A stretch of 64,000 bases of DNA from Mercurialis annua (taxonomy: Eukaryota; Streptophyta; Magnoliopsida; Malpighiales; Euphorbiaceae): positions 3,699,001 to 3,763,000 of the forward strand of contig NC_065577.1 in the NCBI RefSeq assembly GCF_937616625.2. The letters are read 5' to 3'. Under the pieces are notes generated by a model. That model ran no database searches and was not told the DNA's origin. It saw only the letters and a program-made list of their open reading frames with translations. The position numbers were made by a program, and so were the translations under genes. Below are positions 58,774 to 64,000 of this stretch, in pieces; position 1 is the stretch's first letter, and each line of letters opens with the position of its first letter.

Positions 58774-61700
58774 TTAGTCGTCAAACAGTAAGGGTTGCTG
58801 ACTAAATATCTGGTTAGGAGGCGTTGATGACCACAGTTCAAACATCACCATATGAAATGCATCATATTTCTTCGGAGCAGAATTCCATTTGAAATGCATC
58901 TGAGCCTGATTTTCCAACAACATGATAAATAACAAACAAAAAAGAATTCATAAAAAAAACAAACAAAAAAGAAATACAAATTGTACGTTGTGATAATTAC
59001 TATTACCCGTGGATTTAGGTTACACTTACTATTTTTTTCTCTAAAGTTTAAAAAATTCACTGTTTCCCTCAACTTTTAGCTTTCAAGTTTTAGTTAAATT
59101 GGACTAAAATACCAATTTTATTTAAAAGAGCAAAAATAAAGTTTAACGTATTTTGCAAAACTGAATTTTTGCTCAATTATCAATTACAACACAAACGTTA
59201 GATTTTCTATTGCAATTTGAAGCATCAATCAATTTTTAAATAAAAAAGCGGACGCGGAGCATAATATAGTTTAGCGTTCATATCGGTACTTTTTTAATAA
59301 AAAATTACTCAATATTGATAATTGTAAGAATTGATGGCCCGTGCTTGAAATTACTAAAATCTAAAGTTTGTGTTGTAATTGTAAGATATGCTAAATTTTA
59401 TATAATTTGCAATTAATCTACGAATATAGCATGGGAGAAACAATATCTTTTTTAAAAAAAATAGAGGAATATAGTAATTTTTACATAAATTCGAGGGTGA
59501 CAACAATTATCCCTTAAAATAAATTATCATAGCAAGGGTAAAATAGCAACAAAAATCAAGACAAAATGATATGCACTAAAATAAATTATCATTTTGGTTT
59601 ACCTTAACAGTGTTTCTCTGTAGATCTTTGTATTTGTCCTTTGGTATTGCCTTAAGGATCCTTTTAAGATCATACACATCACTCTCATTCAGCTGTACTG
59701 AAAACTTTTTCCAATCCAGAAAGTTTGTAAAAGGCAGATCGAAGTGATCCGACAAAATAACTGCAAAAACATTCGCTACGCAATCACTACTTTAAGAAAT
59801 TCTACACGAAAACTACAAATTTTGTCATTGAACAAACAAAAACTTGGCAAATTAAGTCGGTAGTTAAATTTGTCAGGAAGATGTATTTATCAAAATGCAT
59901 GTAGCAGCTGAAGGAAGATCCAAATGAAGAACATCAATACCTGGGACACATCCATAATGAATTGCTGATGCTAGCCTACCGCCTTCAGTTCGCGATCCAC
60001 CAGGACAAATACAGAACTTGGATTTGTAGAACTTTTCATAGTATAAGAAATGTCCTCTGTGATTTGCATTGATATTACTATTCTGAATATCCAAGTCTGT
60101 ATCATTCTGCCAAAGTTCAACCAATTTTCTTCTTATATCAGAATTGGTCTGACCAGCCCAAAAACCAAGCATATTTCTGCACAATATGATCATAAATTTA
60201 AGCAAATTAGCATATAGGCATCAATGCTTCACTATGTTGCACGGAAAACTTCTTGATCGAGTATTACATTTCCGTGTTTTGTTTTTATTTACAGAAATAC
60301 TTTTAAACTTTTGAAACTCTATTCATATAGGAAAATGCATTTGCCCATTTTCCCTATCGACGTTTCCCAGTTTAACATATATCTTTCCGTGCTATGCAAG
60401 TAACAAACGAGGAAGCCTGTAAATACAGAACTTCTGATAACTTCTTACTAGACTACATAGAATGACATTTAAATAGCATGAATACATGAAAACATAGTGC
60501 TGAAAGATTTACAGTAACTTGGAGTATTATAACCGGATAGTAAAAACGACCTTTGTTCAGCAACCGCTTAAAGATTGATAATTACCATTTTTTAAGACAA
60601 GAGCAAAAGTATATAATTTTTTGACATCAGTTTAATTTATAGAAATAAGAAAAAGAGTAAAATGATGTTTAAACTGTAGGTATAACTTATAAAAGTTGGT
60701 ACTATCATCGATTAGTTCAGTTACCTATGTCGATTCAGTTTGATATTATAAAAATCCTGTTTTCAAGTTTGGTTCGGTTTTAGACAAATTTTTTCCGTTA
60801 AGTTTTAGTACAAACCAAACTAACAAAATAGATCGAACTGAAGGTTTGAGAACTCTTAATTCCTTAAAATCTCAGTTCGGTTCATTTGAAAAAGTCAAAT
60901 TTCGGTTTGGCTCAGTTATATTTGATCCGAATGCACACCCCTACCTATTCTTGAAGTTAATTAGACCAGCTTGATGAAGAAAAGGCTGCTGTACTTGTGG
61001 GAGAGTTCTTGCTCTGCCGCAAAGAGTTGTGGCAGTGGCACCATGGCTTGGAGAACAGACAATTCGGGTTGCATGGTTTACGAGAAGAGGGACTTGTTCA
61101 ATGGCATTCACAAAACTGCCTCGACATGCCACAACAAAATGATGACTAGAGTCTGTATTCCAGTAGCTATACTTGACAATCAAACTATAGAAGAATTCCT
61201 CAACAATATTTGGCAATTTGTCCTGCAGATTACAAGAAAATATACATATTTATATGTAAATTCCAACAACAATATTAGTTAGATAATTATAAACTTTGAA
61301 ATGCTTTTGGAAGAGCATAGACATTACTTTAGGAGTAAGCATTTGGTCGCTTTAATTTAAAACTAATCGAATGAACCAACTCACATAGATCTATTAAAAC
61401 CGAACCAGCAGGACTAGTCGCATATTTTTGGATAAGAAGAGTGATTACTAAAATAAATAAATACAAATGATACGGTTAATTCAGCTAACTGAATTATTAA
61501 AACTCTTAACCATTACTGGAAAAAAAGTTAATATCAACCAAACCGATAGAATTATCCGAAAACTTTTACTAAAATTATCAAATTTAATTAGGGTGGTTTG
61601 GTTAATATTCATTTGGTTAGGTTATGGTTAAAAGTTATAATAATTTGGTTTACCGAGTTAACCAATTTTTTTTAATAATATTCTTTATATATTTAAAATC

Positions 61701-62435
61701 TAAACATATATTTATTAATATTAAATGAATATATTTATGATTTACTTAAATGATTTAACCAGTTTAATAGAATTAACACAGATCAAACAATAATTATCCT
61801 AAAAACTATTTAAAAACATATACAAAAATCAAAACAATCTTACCAATTGAAGACAATTCAGAGGTATAAAGAAAAACTGAGCCTCATCTGGATTCTGAGT
61901 AGAGAATTTACTCTTTGAAATATTATTGAAGAAAAATTCTTCACTAGCATGAACAGAGTCAATACGCAACTGTCCATTTGAACTGCCACAAGCTCCATCA
62001 GGATACACAAACACCTTCATTTTACTTTCCATTTCAGAATAATCCGTTTTAAATTTCTCAGGATTCTGAAATATCTCATCACAAATCTTGAAATGTCGAG
62101 ATCTCTGCATACATATTTTAATTCCATCGTTAATTAGAAGCAAAAATACAACACAACTTCAAAATTCTGCTCAATTTTCACTAAACAATTAATTTCACAA
62201 ACAAAAATCAACTAACAATATAAAAAATCAATCAATAAAAAAAACTTATCATTAAAAATAAACGCATTATAAAAGTTAATTAATCGGAAAAGAAGACCTT
62301 ATGATTGTAGGCCGACGGGAACCAGAGCTGTCCGAGTCCGTTGACGATCATGAGTAGAATCGCAATCCTCTCTAAGTAATTTGTAGTGTTATTCAAGGTC
62401 CACTGGTTTCGGTTTCTTGTCGGAGGATTCACCAT
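58774..62435 (-). CDS. GT47 exostosin-like glycosyltransferase
   Basis: Six exons on the minus strand join in phase to 400 codons: 62435-62298, 62104-61844, 61222-60945, 60176-59941, 59760-59603, 58905-58774. All introns are GT-AG. The start is the ATG at 62435; an upstream in-frame ATG at 62537 would add 34 residues. A short N-terminal cytosolic part is followed by a weak hydrophobic anchor (about 22-40), suggesting a type II Golgi protein. The exostosin domain shows KVFVYPDG (about 76-83), RIVCSPS, LPQVQQPF, LGFWAG, a FCICPGGSR region, AIHYGCVPVILSD and AFHMVMFELW near the end. Plant GT47 proteins build cell-wall polysaccharides. The substrate cannot be told from sequence. The gene is convergent with DRP3. 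The domain seems complete but compact. Confidence 0.88.
60640..60942 (-). repeat. MITE-like fragment abutting the donor of GT47 intron 3
   Basis: Read on the minus strand, intron 3 begins GTAGGGGTGTGCATTCGG. GGGGTGTGCATTCGG is a common end of plant hAT-type MITEs, followed here by repeated ACCGAA/GGTTTGG motifs. The opposite end is not recognisable, so boundaries are approximate. Confidence 0.4.
61320..61800. repeat. AACCAAAC/GGTTTGGTT-rich sequence in GT47 intron 2
   Basis: AT-rich repeat with many inverted GGTTNGGTT-type motifs, related in style to those in DRP3 intron 19 and GT47 intron 3. Probably decayed MITE DNA. Ends not resolved. Confidence 0.35.
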
Positions 62436-62580
62436 TTTCGTTTCCTTATTTGTTTTCTCGGGAAAGTGATGGAAAATTTGCTGTATTGGAGAGAGATTGA
62501 GGGGGTGTAGTGTAGTGTAGCTGATGCAGAGCCACAAGGAATGTGTGCGGGTACTCTTGGCGGTTACTTATGTTCGTTAC
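62436..62580 (-). promoter_or_regulatory. 5' leader and proximal upstream region of the GT47 gene
   Basis: The minus-strand sequence before the ATG is C/T-rich with CTCTCTCC and ACACTACACTACACC runs, like a plant 5' leader. A TATA-like AATATAGT lies near 62580. Assignments are weak. Confidence 0.35.
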
Positions 62581-62748
62581 TATATTTTTTTGTTAGACCA
62601 AATTACCCCTATTTGTTTACTAATTTTAATTTATACTCATTTGCTAATCGAGACAAATATTATAAAATATATCTGTATGTGACTATAGATATTTTTTTAT
62701 ATTAATCGTTGACGGGATATTAGCGGAAATTAGTTATTATATTAGGCC

Positions 62749-63195
62749 TATAACCTAAAAAGGCCAAACGTTTATTGAAAGTTTCCATTATGTCCAAACG
62801 TTTACCTCGTCTCGATAATATTCAAAAATATATTATAATGTCTCAGAAATGTCCAACTCCAAAATTGATAATTTGTCATCTAGATGGCGTGTCAGTGCAT
62901 ACCATGTCATAATATATTTTGGACATTATCGAGACTATTTAAACGTTTGGATATTTTGAGTACTTTTACAAAATGTTTAGATATTGTGGAGATTTTTTTT
63001 AAATGTTTAGTTTTTATCGACGTGGCACGCACCGACACGTCACCTAAGCGACACATCATCACAAACACATTTTATTTGGAGGTTGAATATTTTTCAAATG
63101 TTATATTATATTTTTTTAACATTATCGAGATGATTTAAACGTTTGGCCTTATCAAAATTTTTGCTAAACGTTTGGTCTTTTTAAGTTATTAAACT
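62749..63195. mobile_element. foldback element with CCAAACGTTT-bearing TIRs
   Basis: Left end TAACCTAAAAAGGCCAAACG and right end (other strand) TAACTTAAAAAGACCAAACG begin imperfect inverted repeats of about 100 bp that share CCAAACGTTTA and ATCTCGATAATGTT-like blocks. The motif AAACGTTT recurs internally. I could not find a clean target duplication, so the class is open (MULE-like by appearance). Confidence 0.5.
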
Positions 63196-64000
63196 TTATT
63201 ATTAATAATTATTCAGTGAGTTAAATACTACTTGTGAGAGCTAAGATCGAAAGTCCAACCTCAAGTGTAATTGAGAGACTTTGTCAATGGAAACTCCAAC
63301 TTAGGATGTATAAAGGTACTATCTATATTCAATAAACTTTTTTAAAATAAATAATAATATAATAAAGTAAAATACATTTACAAATAAAAAAATTTAATTT
63401 TAATTTAAATAAAAATATAAATTAATAAAAAAAATCGGGTCATCAGGCCGGGGCCAGGTCAGTGGGGAAACCTATCGGGCTCCTCTCCCAACAAAAACAA
63501 ATTCAGTTTAAATAGCTATTGCTAGGATCAAAACTCATATAATTTGAGTATGAATGTCCCATCAGTGCTTTTTTTAAGAATTTTGATGGGTTTAATTTAT
63601 TTTATTATTTTATCAAAACTAGCTTTTGGTGAGTTGAAAAAGTTTTACTAAAACAGACACGAGATATAAATGTTTGATATATTTAATAAGTAGACATATT
63701 CTTTTCATATTTTTAACCTTTTAAAATCGTCAATTTTAATCTACATTTTACCATTTAATTTTAGTTGTATCTATTTACTCAAATTAGAATGGTTTTTTTT
63801 AGTGTTTCATACAGTTTTAGTTTGTCTTTTATCATTAACAATTTAGAATATGAAATCATATAAAACTTCTTTTCATTACAGTTTAAATAAATAGTTATCA
63901 CTGAAATTAAAAACTAAAAAAATAACTATTGGAATTTTTAAAGTTCGAATCATAAATGATGAAAACCAACTTATAGAATATCTAATAAGGAGTCAAGTCA
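63196..64000. other. AT-rich intergenic sequence
   Basis: Nothing gene-like is visible. One short GC-richer stretch (about 63437-63490, containing GGCCGGGGCCAGG) has no ORF. Confidence 0.4.

Noticed and set aside
62436..62537. Upstream ATG as the start of the GT47 protein
   Set aside because: The extra 34 residues are unlike a signal anchor extension and derive from C/T-rich leader sequence. The ATG at 62435 gives the usual type II layout.

Overview
The window is nuclear DNA of a flowering plant, most likely a eudicot. Two intron-rich genes with GT/GC-AG splice sites sit beside a dense block of nested LTR retrotransposons (Gypsy Tat/Retand, Athila and Tekay/Del-like) and several small DNA transposons. 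The intergenic DNA is AT-rich. There are no bacterial operons, CRISPR arrays or tRNA genes that I can support. Most boundaries below were set by hand from terminal motifs, target-site duplications (TSDs), primer-binding sites (PBS), polypurine tracts (PPT) and splice phases.

Left edge (1-2.5 kb): a minus-strand snoRNA cluster, with two paralogous box H/ACA RNAs flanking a box C/D-like RNA, behind a telo-box/TATA promoter. A Harbinger-like MITE follows. 2.5-19.3 kb: Tat element 1 (plus strand, TSD GTCAT). It has protease, RT, RNase H and integrase but no gag, and an antisense spliced gene. A non-autonomous element with 2.4-kb LTRs (TSD GATAA) is inserted in its 5' LTR. 19.3-22.5 kb: AT-rich DNA, a long-TIR Mutator-like foldback element (9-bp TSD) and an old LTR fragment.

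22.5-35.1 kb: a very young, apparently intact Athila-type element on the minus strand (TSD AATGG, two 1556-bp LTRs with no difference seen, an uninterrupted 1816-codon gag-pol and a second ORF). 35.2-46.2 kb: Tat element 2 on the minus strand (TSD GGAAA). It keeps a decayed gag and the antisense gene but has lost pol. Two solo LTRs in opposite orientation are inserted in it.

46.6-62.5 kb: genic DNA. A 20-exon dynamin-related GTPase gene of the DRP3 type (plus strand, 841 codons) is convergent with a 6-exon GT47 exostosin-like glycosyltransferase gene (minus strand, 400 codons). The DRP3 introns carry a hAT MITE and a hairpin MITE. 62.5-64 kb is AT-rich with another foldback element.

The most unusual theme is that the long LTRs carry arrays of short, CpG-rich inverted repeats. 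GTGTGCG-NN-CGCACAC units lie next to a CCGGAAA/TTTCCGG hairpin in the Tekay-like LTRs. ACGT-core GCACGACGTGC units occur in the Athila LTR and again just upstream of the Athila second ORF. The Tat elements carry repeated GAGTTTAGATTAACTC boxes.
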